Shown here one piece after another: positions 25,696-34,417 of a DNA stretch of 64,000 bases. The DNA is from Robiginitomaculum sp. (lineage in GTDB: Bacteria; Pseudomonadota; Alphaproteobacteria; Caulobacterales; Maricaulaceae): positions 186,001 to 250,000 of the forward strand of contig JAJFFN010000035.1 of the NCBI GenBank assembly GCA_021776635.1. Reading direction: 5' to 3'. The notes beneath the pieces are model-generated. The model was not told the origin of the DNA, did not search any database, and saw only the letters and a list, made by a program, of their open reading frames with translations. Numbering within the stretch: position 1 is the first letter of the stretch; each line of letters starts with the position of its first letter. Made by a program: the position numbers and the translations under genes.

Positions 25696-27132
25696 ATGGG
25701 TGTTTTAAAAAACAAATTAATTTGGCTTTTTTCAGCCCTGCGCAATGATGCAAAAATCTTGATAAGCGACAAGATGAGTAATAAACAAATAAATGCCAAT
25801 GTCATAATTATTGGTCTCGGCGTGTTATTTGGCGGCGCATTGGCATTAAGTTCATTTGCCAGCAATCCAGTAGAGGTAAAGCCCGTGCCGCCCGTTGAAG
25901 TGATACCCGAACCGCCCACATTAACTGCGGCCGAATTATACGATTTCAGATCATTAAGTGAACAAGAACTTTTAGGCCGCTCAACCAAAAGCTTGACATT
26001 AAAATCCGGACAATCTTTAGGGCCGTTATTACAAAAAAACGGGATTGACCCCAATACCGCCTATGCGGTTACGCAAGCGTTTTCCAATGTCCATAATCCG
26101 CGTGATTTACGGGTCGGCCAAAAAATAAATTTATATTTTGACGAAAATGGAGGCCGCTTCAGTGGAATATCCTTAAAACCAAATACGCAAAACACAATTT
26201 TTGTAAACCGCATTCATGACGGTCAATTTACCGGTAAAAAAATAGCGGCAGAGTTCTCTAAAACACTTGTAAGGGTTGACGCAGCTATCGAAAATAGCTT
26301 GTATCTTGATGCACAAAAATTAGGTGCGCCTGATAAAGTTATCGTCCAATTTTCTCATATCTATGCACATTCCGTAGATTTTCAACGTGATATTCGCCCA
26401 GGGGATAAATTTGAAATGATGTTTGAGGTTTACCGTGACCACCGCGGGCAAACCGTTAAGGCTGGTGATTTGATTTATACCAGCTTTTCTCCGCGCAAGA
26501 AGCAATCCGAATTTTATCTTTTTGAAAATGCCAAAGGCCGAGAAGGTTATTACGACGAAAATGGTAAGGGTGCCAAGCGGATGTTGATGCGTACACCCGT
26601 TAACGGTGCGCGGTTGTCATCCCGTTTTGGTCGGCGTAAGCATCCTGTTCTTGGTTACCGTAAAAATCATACGGGAGTTGATTTTGCGGCGCCGCGCGGT
26701 ACGCCAATTATGGCGGCGGGTACAGGGACTATTATCCGCGCCAACAGGTTTAGCACTTACGGTAATTATGTCAGTATTCGCCATTCAGACGGTTATGTTA
26801 CGGCCTATGCTCATATGAAGCGTTTCGCCCGCGGCATTAAAAAAGGGCGCCGTGTTGTCCAAGGTCAAACCATTGGTTATGTGGGTACGACGGGCCGCTC
26901 AACCGGGCCGCATTTGCATTATGAGGTGCATAAAAAAGGGCGAAAAATCAACCCAATGACACTATCGACATTATCTGGTAAGCCATTGTTAAAAGCAGAC
27001 CGCCCAGCGTTTAAAATACGTATGGAAGAAATCATTGCTGAGAAGAAATTAACGCATTTAGCGGCCCAACCATTGCCTGCGCAAATGGTAGATATTACCA
27101 AAGATATTGAAACTAGGTTGGATGACCAGTAA
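25696..27132 (+). CDS. Murein endopeptidase, M23 family, LysM-like domain
   Basis: A 478-residue envelope protein predicted to cut peptidoglycan cross-links. It has an N-terminal membrane anchor (NVIIIGLGVLFGGALALSSF) and a proline-rich linker. A LysM/opacity-type domain follows (LTLKSGQSLGPLLQKNGID, LRVGQKINLYF). The C-terminal M23 lysostaphin-like domain has zinc-site residues His and Asp in HTGVDFAAPRGTPI and the HLHYEVH motif, both intact. The ATG at 25696 follows a distant AGGGA. The frame extends upstream through a 13-base repeat, and a start at 25774 is also possible. It is divergent from ydbH. Confidence 0.88.
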   Translation: MGVLKNKLIWLFSALRNDAKILISDKMSNKQINANVIIIGLGVLFGGALALSSFASNPVEVKPVPPVEVIPEPPTLTAAELYDFRSLSEQELLGRSTKSLTLKSGQSLGPLLQKNGIDPNTAYAVTQAFSNVHNPRDLRVGQKINLYFDENGGRFSGISLKPNTQNTIFVNRIHDGQFTGKKIAAEFSKTLVRVDAAIENSLYLDAQKLGAPDKVIVQFSHIYAHSVDFQRDIRPGDKFEMMFEVYRDHRGQTVKAGDLIYTSFSPRKKQSEFYLFENAKGREGYYDENGKGAKRMLMRTPVNGARLSSRFGRRKHPVLGYRKNHTGVDFAAPRGTPIMAAGTGTIIRANRFSTYGNYVSIRHSDGYVTAYAHMKRFARGIKKGRRVVQGQTIGYVGTTGRSTGPHLHYEVHKKGRKINPMTLSTLSGKPLLKADRPAFKIRMEEIIAEKKLTHLAAQPLPAQMVDITKDIETRLDDQ

Positions 27133-27268
27133 CAATATTTTGACCAAATGGACAATTTGGTTTTGAACCTGAAAAAACTTCTTAGCCATAATCTCTTCGC
27201 TACCATAACCTCTTGCGCTTTTCATTATCGGGTTTATGTTGAAGGTATAATTCTTACAGGAGGCAGCC

Positions 27269-27916
27269 GTGCTCGATTTATTTAAACAATTCCTTTCTTT
27301 CCAAAAACTGATGAAAGACAAACTTGTCGCTACATTTTTTTTCTTGGGCCTTGTTGTAATTGCATTTGGTTTTTTGGGTAATCTATGGCACGCGTTTGAA
27401 AATCTTTTTGGTGGTGCACCACTGAGTGCATTTGTATTATTTTTTGCGGCATTTTTCCAAATTCTATTTTTGTTTGTACTCTTGCGCTTGGTCAGCGAAT
27501 TGATGATTGCCATTTTCCATATTAATGACAATTTATCACCAGATGGTGGCAAAGGCGACACAGCAGAAATCGACGTTTTTGAAACCACCCGCGAGGCAGC
27601 AACCAAAGCAGCCAAGTCTGCTGGCGAAGTAACTAAATCCGCATATGAGAAAACCAAAACAAAAATTGCTGAACGTAATAAAGACGACGATGATTATCCA
27701 GATTATGAAGATGTCACTCCACCAAAATCTAAAACAAAGCGAAAACCAGCAGCTAAGAAACCAGCTGCCAAAAAAACTGCCGCGAAGAAAGCGCCGGTGA
27801 AGAAAACTGTGGCTAAAAAACCACCAATAAAGAAAAAGCCAGCAGCCAAAAAGCCAGTAGCAAAGAAACCTACCGCTAAAAAGACAACAACCCGCAAGCG
27901 GACATCAAAAAAATAG
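27269..27916 (+). CDS. DUF4282-like membrane protein with histone-H1-like tail
   Basis: A 215-residue protein in three parts: two transmembrane helices (about 18-38 and 52-80, FFFLGLVVIAFGFLGNLW and AFVLFFAAFFQILFLFVLLRL) like DUF4282 proteins; a middle helix of Ala/Lys/Glu with acidic DDDDYPDYED (139-148); and a Lys/Ala/Pro tail (152-215) of AAKKP-type repeats like histone H1 or AlgP. The tail could bind DNA, RNA or anionic envelope polymers; which face of the membrane it occupies is not known. It starts with GTG behind a strong AGGAGG. A terminator follows. No function is established. Confidence 0.75.
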   Translation: MLDLFKQFLSFQKLMKDKLVATFFFLGLVVIAFGFLGNLWHAFENLFGGAPLSAFVLFFAAFFQILFLFVLLRLVSELMIAIFHINDNLSPDGGKGDTAEIDVFETTREAATKAAKSAGEVTKSAYEKTKTKIAERNKDDDDYPDYEDVTPPKSKTKRKPAAKKPAAKKTAAKKAPVKKTVAKKPPIKKKPAAKKPVAKKPTAKKTTTRKRTSKK

Positions 27917-27950
27917 CCGAAAGTATAACCTGCAATAAAATTGCACAAAT

Positions 27951-27988
27951 AAAAAACCCCGCTCCGATTAGCTCAAGGCGGGGTTTTT
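27951..27988. terminator. Bidirectional rho-independent terminator
   Basis: AAAAAACCCCGC pairs with GCGGGGTTTTT around a 15-base loop, with A-tract and T-tract on either side. It lies between the DUF4282-like gene and the convergent etfA, and would serve both. Confidence 0.92.
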
Positions 27989-28021
27989 CTTGCTCTATTA
28001 AAGTTCGGCTCGTGCTAATTC

Positions 28022-28963
28022 TTAATATCCAGCCTTGGCCAATTCTGCTTCTAGTTCTGGAACCGCATTGAACAAATCTGCGACCCAGCCATAGTCTGCG
28101 ATTTGGAAAATAGGCGCGTCTTCGTCTTTGTTAATGGCGACGATAATTTTACTGTCCTTCATTCCGGCCAGATGTTGAATGGCACCTGAAATACCGACAG
28201 CGATGTAAAGTTCGGGCGCTACGACTTTGCCCGTTTGCCCGACTTGATAGTCATTAGGGACATAGCCCGCATCAACGGCGGCACGCGAAGCACCGACTGC
28301 GGCACCGAGTTTATCTGCCACTTTTTCGATGATAGCAAAGTTTTCACCCGAACCCATACCGCGTCCACCGGATATAACAATCTTGGCGGCGGTCAGCTCT
28401 GGGCGATCAGATTTGGACAATTCTTCGCTGACAAATTCTGAAATTGATGGCGTTGCCGGATCAGAAATAGTTTCAATGTCCGCAGACCCGCCTTCTTCTG
28501 CAGGCGCAAATGCTGTTGGACGAATGGTGATGACCTTTTTGGCATCGGATGATTTGACCGTTGCCATAGCATTGCCTGCATATATCGGGCGGACGAAAGT
28601 ATCGGCTGCTTCCACACCACTGATAGAACTAATTTGCATAACATCAAGCACGGCGGCAATACGCGGCATGAAATTTTTCCCTGTAGTCGTATCAGGCGCA
28701 AGCACGGCGTCATAACCATCCATCAACGGCACAATTACATCTTGCATGGCTTCGGCCAACTGACGCTTCAAAGACACATGGTCACAAGCGAGCACCTTGC
28801 GGACACCAGTAATTTTCGCAGCGGCGGCTGCGACGTCTTTGACGCCTTTCCCAGCCACTAAAATATCGATATCACCCCCCATCGCGGCGGCTGCCGTAAC
28901 GGTTTTATGGGTGGCATCTTTTAGATCTTCGTTGTCGTGTTCAGCAATAACAAGAATAGCCAT
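28022..28963 (-). CDS. etfA: Electron transfer flavoprotein alpha subunit
   Basis: The FAD-carrying subunit of ETF, which takes electrons from acyl-CoA dehydrogenases to ETF-ubiquinone oxidoreductase. The 313 residues end in the FAD-binding domain (GGRGMGSGENFAIIEKVADKLGAAVGASRAAVD, then QVGQTGKVVAPELYIAVGISGAIQHLAGM), full length. Its ATG overlaps the etfB stop as TAATG, with GGAG 7 bases ahead. It should serve the acyl-CoA dehydrogenases encoded at 59.6-62.6 kb. Confidence 0.97.
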   Translation of the reverse strand: MAILVIAEHDNEDLKDATHKTVTAAAAMGGDIDILVAGKGVKDVAAAAAKITGVRKVLACDHVSLKRQLAEAMQDVIVPLMDGYDAVLAPDTTTGKNFMPRIAAVLDVMQISSISGVEAADTFVRPIYAGNAMATVKSSDAKKVITIRPTAFAPAEEGGSADIETISDPATPSISEFVSEELSKSDRPELTAAKIVISGGRGMGSGENFAIIEKVADKLGAAVGASRAAVDAGYVPNDYQVGQTGKVVAPELYIAVGISGAIQHLAGMKDSKIIVAINKDEDAPIFQIADYGWVADLFNAVPELEAELAKAGY

Positions 28964-29709
28964 TAGATCACTCCTTCGGATTTAAGTTTAGCGACGAGTT
29001 CGGCGGCATCTTCCACTTTGACACCGGCAGTGCGACCTGCGGGTTCCGCAACTTTTACAGTGGTCAAACGCTGTGAAATATCCACACCGTAATCATCGGT
29101 TGTCTTGGCATCAATAGGTTTGCGTTTGGCTTTCATAATGTTCGGAAGACTGGCATAGCGCGGTTCGTTCAAACGCAAATCCGTTGTGATAACTGCGGGC
29201 AGTGTAACTTTGATCGTTTGGATGCCGCCGTCAACTTCGCGGGCAACCGTTAGGCTGTCGCCGTCTTTGTCCATAGAATTGGCAAAGGTGGCTTGTGGCC
29301 AGCCCAATAGCGCCGCCAACATTTGCCCCGTTTGGTTGCTGTCATCATCGATGGCTTGCTTGCCAAGGATAACCAAATCAGGCTTTTCTTCTTCTACGAT
29401 GGCCTTCAATATTTTTGCCACTGCAAGTGGCTCTACCTCTGCGTCGGTGTTTACATGAATGCCTCTGTCAATTCCCATTGCGAGGGATGTGCGGATGGTT
29501 TCCTGGGCTTTATCAGGGCCAATGGAAACGGCAATGGTTTCTGTTGCAGTGCCAGCTTCTTGCATGCGCACGGCTTGCTCTACCGATATTTCATCGAACG
29601 GGTTCATAGACATTTTAACATTGGCTAAATCGACGCCGCTTTCATCAGATTTAACCCGGACTTTGACATTAAAATCAAGCACGCGTTTAACAGGTACTAG
29701 GACTTTCAT
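28963..29709 (-). CDS. etfB: Electron transfer flavoprotein beta subunit
   Basis: This subunit pairs with EtfA and binds AMP. The 248-residue product has [19 protein letters not shown], then [46 protein letters not shown] and the C-terminal [11 protein letters not shown] start at the ATG at 29709, which has GGAG 8 bases ahead and the standard MKVLVPVKR opening; the frame is open to 29724. It is translationally coupled to etfA. Confidence 0.97.
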   Translation of the reverse strand: MKVLVPVKRVLDFNVKVRVKSDESGVDLANVKMSMNPFDEISVEQAVRMQEAGTATETIAVSIGPDKAQETIRTSLAMGIDRGIHVNTDAEVEPLAVAKILKAIVEEEKPDLVILGKQAIDDDSNQTGQMLAALLGWPQATFANSMDKDGDSLTVAREVDGGIQTIKVTLPAVITTDLRLNEPRYASLPNIMKAKRKPIDAKTTDDYGVDISQRLTTVKVAEPAGRTAGVKVEDAAELVAKLKSEGVI

Positions 29710-29853
29710 ATAGGGATCTCCCACTTAGTTTACTCAATGGTTATACAATTTGTTGCGTATGCTATAAATTTGTCGCTTACGCAAGCAATGTTAGAATTTG
29801 GCACCTAATTTCCCCTTTCCAATTTGTAATGAAGATTGACCCTTTCTTTTATT

Positions 29854-29894
29854 GACTACATCCGTAATCTTAAATAGGACTACATTCGTAATCT
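29854..29894 (+). promoter_or_regulatory. Candidate BlaI-type double operator
   Basis: Two 17-base direct repeats, GACTACATCCGTAATCT (29854-29870) and GACTACATTCGTAATCT (29878-29894), differ at one position and are spaced 24 bases apart, just before the BlaI-like start. Each contains TACAT-C-CGTA-type dyad symmetry comparable with the TACAnnTGTA operators of BlaI/MecI. They are the likely autoregulatory sites. Confidence 0.65.
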
Positions 29895-29903
29895 GATATT
29901 GGA

Positions 29904-30311
29904 ATGAATGTGAATAAATTATCTCCGACAATAAAATCCCCGCCTAAAATATCTCAGGCCGAGTTGAACGTGATGGAAGTGTTGTGGGCGAAGAGCCCGC
30001 TCCCAGCCAGTGATATAGCGGAAGCTTTGGCGGCGCAAAAAAAATGGAATATCAAAACCATCAAGACATTGCTTTCGCGCCTTGTGGATAAACAAGCCTT
30101 ATCAACGACCAAGGACGGACGGCGCTTTTTATATACGCCTTTGATAAGCCGAGAAAGGTATGCGGCTAAGGCGGCGCGTTCACTTTCAGATCGTTTGTTC
30201 GGCGGCCGTGCGGCACCTTTGGTGGCGCATTTGGCCGAAGGAGATGGGTTGAGCGCTGAAGATATCGCCGAGCTTGAGGCGATTTTGGCGGAGTTAAAAC
30301 ATGAGCATTGA
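29904..30311 (+). CDS. BlaI/MecI/CopY family repressor
   Basis: A 135-residue winged-helix repressor: KISQAELNVMEVLWAKSPLPASDIAEAL, then KKWNIKTIKTLLSRLVDKQALSTTKDGRRFLYTPLI, and a C-terminal dimerisation helix. Family members repress an operon until the partner M56 protease signals. The gene overlaps the M56 gene by 11 bases. ATG at 29904 and GTG at 29910 are both possible starts; GGA lies 6 bases before the GTG. No beta-lactamase is nearby, so the inducer may not be a beta-lactam. Confidence 0.9.
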   Translation: MNVNKLSPTIKSPPKISQAELNVMEVLWAKSPLPASDIAEALAAQKKWNIKTIKTLLSRLVDKQALSTTKDGRRFLYTPLISRERYAAKAARSLSDRLFGGRAAPLVAHLAEGDGLSAEDIAELEAILAELKHEH

Positions 30312-31959
30312 GATTGTTATGAATTGGGCAGTGCAGACGGGGCTGGATATCAGCATTCTGATTGTACTGGTCTTGCTGTGTAGGCGGCCATTCGTTAAAC
30401 TGTTCGGGGCGAGGGCCGCCTATACACTTTGGATGTTGCCTTTAATGCGGCTTATACTCCCCGAAACACCCATTACAATACCACGACCAGATTGGATGCA
30501 ATCAGTCTCACTATCACCGACAGAAATTATTACATATACGAATGTAAGCACTGTAATTACCAGCCCAGCCTCAACACCAATAAACTGGCAATTGCCTGTA
30601 CTGGGAATATGGCTCGGCGTTGCGCTGATTTGGTTTTCCGCCCAGCTTTTGCGTCAAAATAAATATATCAATAGAGTTAGGGCGAGTATCACCCCCGTAT
30701 CTGAGGGTGTTGCCCTTAAACAAAACCAAGTCTGTAAATCACTGGCTCTAAAACGGGAGCCTCAAATATATATGGCCTCGTCTAATGTTGGCCCGTTTGT
30801 CACAGGCATTATCAAGCCAGTAATCATCTTGCCGTGTAATTTTGAAAAACAATTTACAGAACGTCAGCAGTTTTTTGCTTTGATGCATGAACTAGCCCAT
30901 ATCAAACGTGGTGATCTTTGGGCGGCTTTGGGGGTGCTGTTATTTCGCGCTTTAAATTGGCCTAACCCTTTGGTGCATTTTGCGGCCTTAAAATTTCGCA
31001 CGGACCAAGAAGCCGCCTGCGATGCTTATGTACTCAATATGATTGGCGGCGGCAAAAAAACCACGCAAAACTATGCAGCCACTTTACTCCATTCGGCAAA
31101 AATTGCCACACAATCAACAACAAACTCGACCCGAACATCGACGAACCGGTTAGTGCTCGCAAATCCGCTTTGCCTGACCATCTATCACCCTCTAAAGGAG
31201 AGACTTATGACACTGAAAATGTCTAAAAACAATTCGACCATTTTATCACGAATTGGTGTTGGTGCTTTTTTTGTTGCTGCCTTGGCTGCAACTGCACCCA
31301 TCACCATTGCCGCAGATGGCCCAAAAGCCGAAGAACCCAAGATAACAACCGAAAGTAAAAAGGTTATGAAATGGGTTGAAAAGAAAGACGGTACGGAAAC
31401 CACAAAACATATTGAAGTCACGGTTAAAGACGGTGTGACGACGGCTTATCGTATTGATGAAGATGGCAATAAAACTGAAATTGAAGCTTCTGCGTTAGAC
31501 TTGGCCGGTGATTTTGAGGGTTATGAAGGCTTAGCTGGTTTAGAGGAGCTGGAAGGATTAAGTGATATGAATGTGTTTGTCACAGATGATAAACATGGTG
31601 AAAAACATATCAAAATACTAGATGGCTCTGGTGAAAACCATAAAATTATTATCAAAGAAATGAAAGGCAAGGGTGGCAAACATGAATGGATTATGGACAA
31701 CGGCAGCCATTCTAAAGTATTTATCAAACGTATGTCCAAAGGTGATGATGGCACAACCATTAACCTAGACAATGACGTCATGGTTTTTTCTGGCGAAGGC
31801 AATCATGCCGCGTCCATGGTCGGGGCTGCCCAACGCTTGCTTGAACGAGCAGAAACAATGACAGGGGAAAAAGAGTTAAGCACTAAAGCTCGCAAAAAAC
31901 TCGACAAAGCACGAAAAGCTCTCAAAGAAGCCCAAGCTGCTTTAGAGGCGGAACAGTAA
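30301..31959 (+). CDS. BlaR1-like M56 family membrane metalloprotease
   Basis: A 552-residue sensor protease partner of the BlaI-like repressor. The N-terminal part has several transmembrane helices and the zinc motif HELAH (in ALMHELAHIKRGDLW) with the downstream acidic residue in FRTDQEAACDAYVL. Another membrane helix lies near residues 315-340 (IGVGAFFVAALAATAPITIAA). In place of the penicillin-binding sensor domain of BlaR1 there is a hydrophilic region of about 210 residues, repetitive in Lys/Glu/Gly/His (EVTVKDGVTTAYRIDEDGNK, LEELEGL), ending in an alanine/lysine helix (KKLDKARKALKEAQAALEAE). The signal it senses is unknown. Confidence 0.87.
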   Translation: MSIEIVMNWAVQTGLDISILIVLVLLCRRPFVKLFGARAAYTLWMLPLMRLILPETPITIPRPDWMQSVSLSPTEIITYTNVSTVITSPASTPINWQLPVLGIWLGVALIWFSAQLLRQNKYINRVRASITPVSEGVALKQNQVCKSLALKREPQIYMASSNVGPFVTGIIKPVIILPCNFEKQFTERQQFFALMHELAHIKRGDLWAALGVLLFRALNWPNPLVHFAALKFRTDQEAACDAYVLNMIGGGKKTTQNYAATLLHSAKIATQSTTNSTRTSTNRLVLANPLCLTIYHPLKERLMTLKMSKNNSTILSRIGVGAFFVAALAATAPITIAADGPKAEEPKITTESKKVMKWVEKKDGTETTKHIEVTVKDGVTTAYRIDEDGNKTEIEASALDLAGDFEGYEGLAGLEELEGLSDMNVFVTDDKHGEKHIKILDGSGENHKIIIKEMKGKGGKHEWIMDNGSHSKVFIKRMSKGDDGTTINLDNDVMVFSGEGNHAASMVGAAQRLLERAETMTGEKELSTKARKKLDKARKALKEAQAALEAEQ

Positions 31960-31982
31960 ACACAAGGGCTTAACGACAAACG

Positions 31983-32041
31983 GGCATTAATGATAAATGC
32001 CTTACCGAACGGGTATGCCAAGACGCATGGATGCCCGTTCG
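31983..32041. terminator. Two hairpins between convergent genes
   Basis: GGCATT/AATGCC forms one stem (about 31983-32002) and CGAACGGG/CCCGTTCG another (32006-32013 and 32034-32041). They fill the gap between the convergent M56 and YgjP-like genes and probably block transcription, though neither has a long T-tract. Confidence 0.5.
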
Positions 32042-32062
32042 CGTATTGTTAACAGATTATTT

Positions 32063-32839
32063 CTAACGCGTCGCGCCAACCGCATGAAGCTGGTCGGCGT
32101 GTTTACGAAGCCAGGCCTTGGCAGGCTTTACCGTATCCACCATATCATTACACAGTCTCCAAAAGTTCTTTGAGTGGTCCGCATGAACTAAATGCGCACA
32201 TTCATGGGCCGCCACATAATCTAGTACAAAGGGCGGCGCGCAAATGAGCCGCCATGAATACGAAATATGGTTTCCAGTTTTGCGGCTGACACAGGATCCC
32301 CATCGTGTACTGGTGTCGCGGACACTGATTTTATCTACACGCTTACCAAGTGCCCCTGCATGCACATATGTGCAATTGGTCAAAGCTTCTCGGGCCTCAC
32401 GAATGAGAAATCTCTTAGTGCGTCCAGACAGGGTATCAGGGTGGGCCGGAACGATAAGCCGTTTGCTTTGTTCATCATAACTTGGATGTCCTCTTTCGGA
32501 CGGGCTATGGAGCTTGTAAGTTTCGCCGCGAAACAAGATGTTACCACCTTGTATAAATGGTTGTGCTGCTGGCAGGGCTTCCAGTTGTACCAAAATCCAG
32601 TCATATTTTTCACGGACAAATTTTTGCGCGGATTTTAGCCGCCTTTGATGTCCTGGTACCGTTACAGCTATGGTGCGCCCAGCGGTGTCCATTTTTATAC
32701 TTATTCTGCGTGCGCGGGGTCTTAAATGATAAATTATACGTGGGTCACTTTCTTCAACCCAACTGGTATTTTTACTTGTACTGTTTGGTATAATCCTATT
32801 GGGTGTGGTTAAATTCAATTTTGATAGGAAGTTCGCCAT
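32063..32839 (-). CDS. YgjP-like (DUF45/M48-type) metal-dependent hydrolase
   Basis: About 258 residues, with the family's ARRISIKMDTAGRTIAVTVP start of domain, RWGSCVSRKTGNHISYSWRL, and the zinc motif in DYVAAHECAHLVHADHSKNFW (HExxH plus a third His). Family members are predicted zinc peptidases. The start is uncertain: the ATG at 32839 overlaps the ATG of the divergent lipoprotein gene (32838-32840) and has no good ribosome site. A TTG at 32818 is an alternative, and the conserved region begins only about 35 residues in. Confidence 0.82.
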   Translation of the reverse strand: MANFLSKLNLTTPNRIIPNSTSKNTSWVEESDPRIIYHLRPRARRISIKMDTAGRTIAVTVPGHQRRLKSAQKFVREKYDWILVQLEALPAAQPFIQGGNILFRGETYKLHSPSERGHPSYDEQSKRLIVPAHPDTLSGRTKRFLIREAREALTNCTYVHAGALGKRVDKISVRDTSTRWGSCVSRKTGNHISYSWRLICAPPFVLDYVAAHECAHLVHADHSKNFWRLCNDMVDTVKPAKAWLRKHADQLHAVGATR

Positions 32840-34394
32840 GCGTAAATTAAAATCCTCAGTTTTGGCCCTGACATTAGGCGCCGTTCTATCCACATCTCTT
32901 ATTTTGGGGGGTTGTAATGAAAAGAACAAGGGAAACACAGTAAAAATCGAAAAAATAACGAAACGCACCGTGAATGCAAATGAAGCCGAGCAAGCGCTTA
33001 AACTCATGGCTTTATTCCAGTCCGGTCAGGGTGATGTGTCTTGGACGGAACGCAAAGGCGAAAATGGAAATTATACATTCTATAATTTTGTAAATGAAAG
33101 CAAAAAAGTGGATAAGGGCAGATTTGCTTCCGTCGAGTTGAAAGGCGTTCATATGGAAGCCGAAAAACCAGCCTTCGATCAGATGATCTTCAATGATTTT
33201 TCTGGTACTGGTGAGAATGACATCAAGGTTAGTTTGTCAAATATTACACTGACACAGCCGTCTGTTGCATTATCAGATGCAATTGCCCGTTCATTTAACG
33301 GTGTGGACGATGCATTTGACAATATTGAGGGAGAACTCAGCTTCAGAGCGTTGTCATTTGACGGCCTAACTGTAAATGACAAAGACGGCGTGTTTTCCCT
33401 CGATCAACTAAAACTTGGAAAAAGTAAAGACGAGACCGGCTATTTCAGCATGCAAGACCTGGATATGGATATGCAAAGCGAAGGCAAAAAAATAGTCATG
33501 AAACTTGGTTCCGTTAACGTGACCGGTGTTAATTTGAGCAAATACCAAAGTTTAATACAAGCTGCAATGGACGAAGACGGGGATATGCGCACAGATGATG
33601 TCAAAAACCTGTTGAACGGAGCGAAATCAAGCAATCCTGACTATAGAAATTTTAGCGTAAATAATTTTAATATGAACGCTGCGGGTCTAAAGATAAATCT
33701 GGATTCCATGACAGGTGAGGCGAAGAAAAAAGGCGGTAAAATAATCATGAACCAAACCATGTCACCATTGACCATTACCCCGCCAAAAGGAACCAAAGAT
33801 AAAGACTTACAAAAATTTGTCGACGGTCTAGCCTCTTTCGGGTACGATGAATTGGAAATTATCATGGAGCAAAACTCTGTAATTGACGATAAAAGCGACA
33901 CTATGGTTGTCAGTGACAGCTATATTCAGTTAAAAGACGGCTTCAAATTTTCCTATGACTATGACATTGCCGGTTTTAAAGCTGTGGCTGAAAAAGCAAT
34001 GTCACTCAACGGCGGCAACAGTGCAAATCCCTTGGCAATTTTGGGCATGATGAGTGAACTTAAATTTAATCATCTTCGCGTTGCACTGAAGGACGAATCA
34101 ATTGTTGATCGGGGCTTTAAATTTGCCGCAGAGCAACAAGGCGGAACGCCACAAGCGCTGCGCATGCAAGCAAAACTAGGTTTGGCGTTTTTGCCAATGA
34201 TGGCAAAAAATGAAGGTCAACAAACATTAGCCGATGATTTAAGTAAGGCTTTGGGTACATTACTTGATGACGGGGGCACATTGGTCATAGAGTTGAGCCC
34301 AAAGGAAGCCGTCGATTTCAATACGATTTTACAAGGCGGCATGGGTGGAGACATAGATGTTGAAGCCCTTGGCTTGACCATTGCAACAAAATAA
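32838..34394 (+). CDS. Large lipoprotein of unknown function
   Basis: A 518-residue lipoprotein: signal MRKLKSSVLALTLGAVL and lipobox LGGC, then a long soluble region with repeating beta-strand patterns (FASVELKGVHME, ISLSNITLTQPS-like segments, LSFRALSFDGLTV, LGSVNVTGVNLSKY). It is rich in Asp/Gly/Lys. I do not recognise a family; the repeated 'function/target layer' pattern recalls AsmA-like or DUF945-like periplasmic proteins but the match is weak. AGGAA stands 7 bases before the ATG, so this start is firmer than that of the divergent YgjP-like gene. Confidence 0.72.
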   Translation: MRKLKSSVLALTLGAVLSTSLILGGCNEKNKGNTVKIEKITKRTVNANEAEQALKLMALFQSGQGDVSWTERKGENGNYTFYNFVNESKKVDKGRFASVELKGVHMEAEKPAFDQMIFNDFSGTGENDIKVSLSNITLTQPSVALSDAIARSFNGVDDAFDNIEGELSFRALSFDGLTVNDKDGVFSLDQLKLGKSKDETGYFSMQDLDMDMQSEGKKIVMKLGSVNVTGVNLSKYQSLIQAAMDEDGDMRTDDVKNLLNGAKSSNPDYRNFSVNNFNMNAAGLKINLDSMTGEAKKKGGKIIMNQTMSPLTITPPKGTKDKDLQKFVDGLASFGYDELEIIMEQNSVIDDKSDTMVVSDSYIQLKDGFKFSYDYDIAGFKAVAEKAMSLNGGNSANPLAILGMMSELKFNHLRVALKDESIVDRGFKFAAEQQGGTPQALRMQAKLGLAFLPMMAKNEGQQTLADDLSKALGTLLDDGGTLVIELSPKEAVDFNTILQGGMGGDIDVEALGLTIATK

Positions 34395-34403
34395 ACTTAT
34401 CGC

Positions 34404-34417
34404 AAAATGCTCTAGCG
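34404..34417. repeat. Dispersed repeat AAAATGCTCTAGCG (copy 1)
   Basis: This 14-base sequence recurs exactly at 42194-42207. In both places the CTA is the reverse complement of the TAG stop of a leftward gene (here the SCO gene). Confidence 0.7.

Noticed and set aside
29836..29880. Sigma-70 promoter for the BlaI-like gene
   Set aside because: TTGACC and TTGACT are present, but no acceptable -10 element occurs at 16-18 base spacing.
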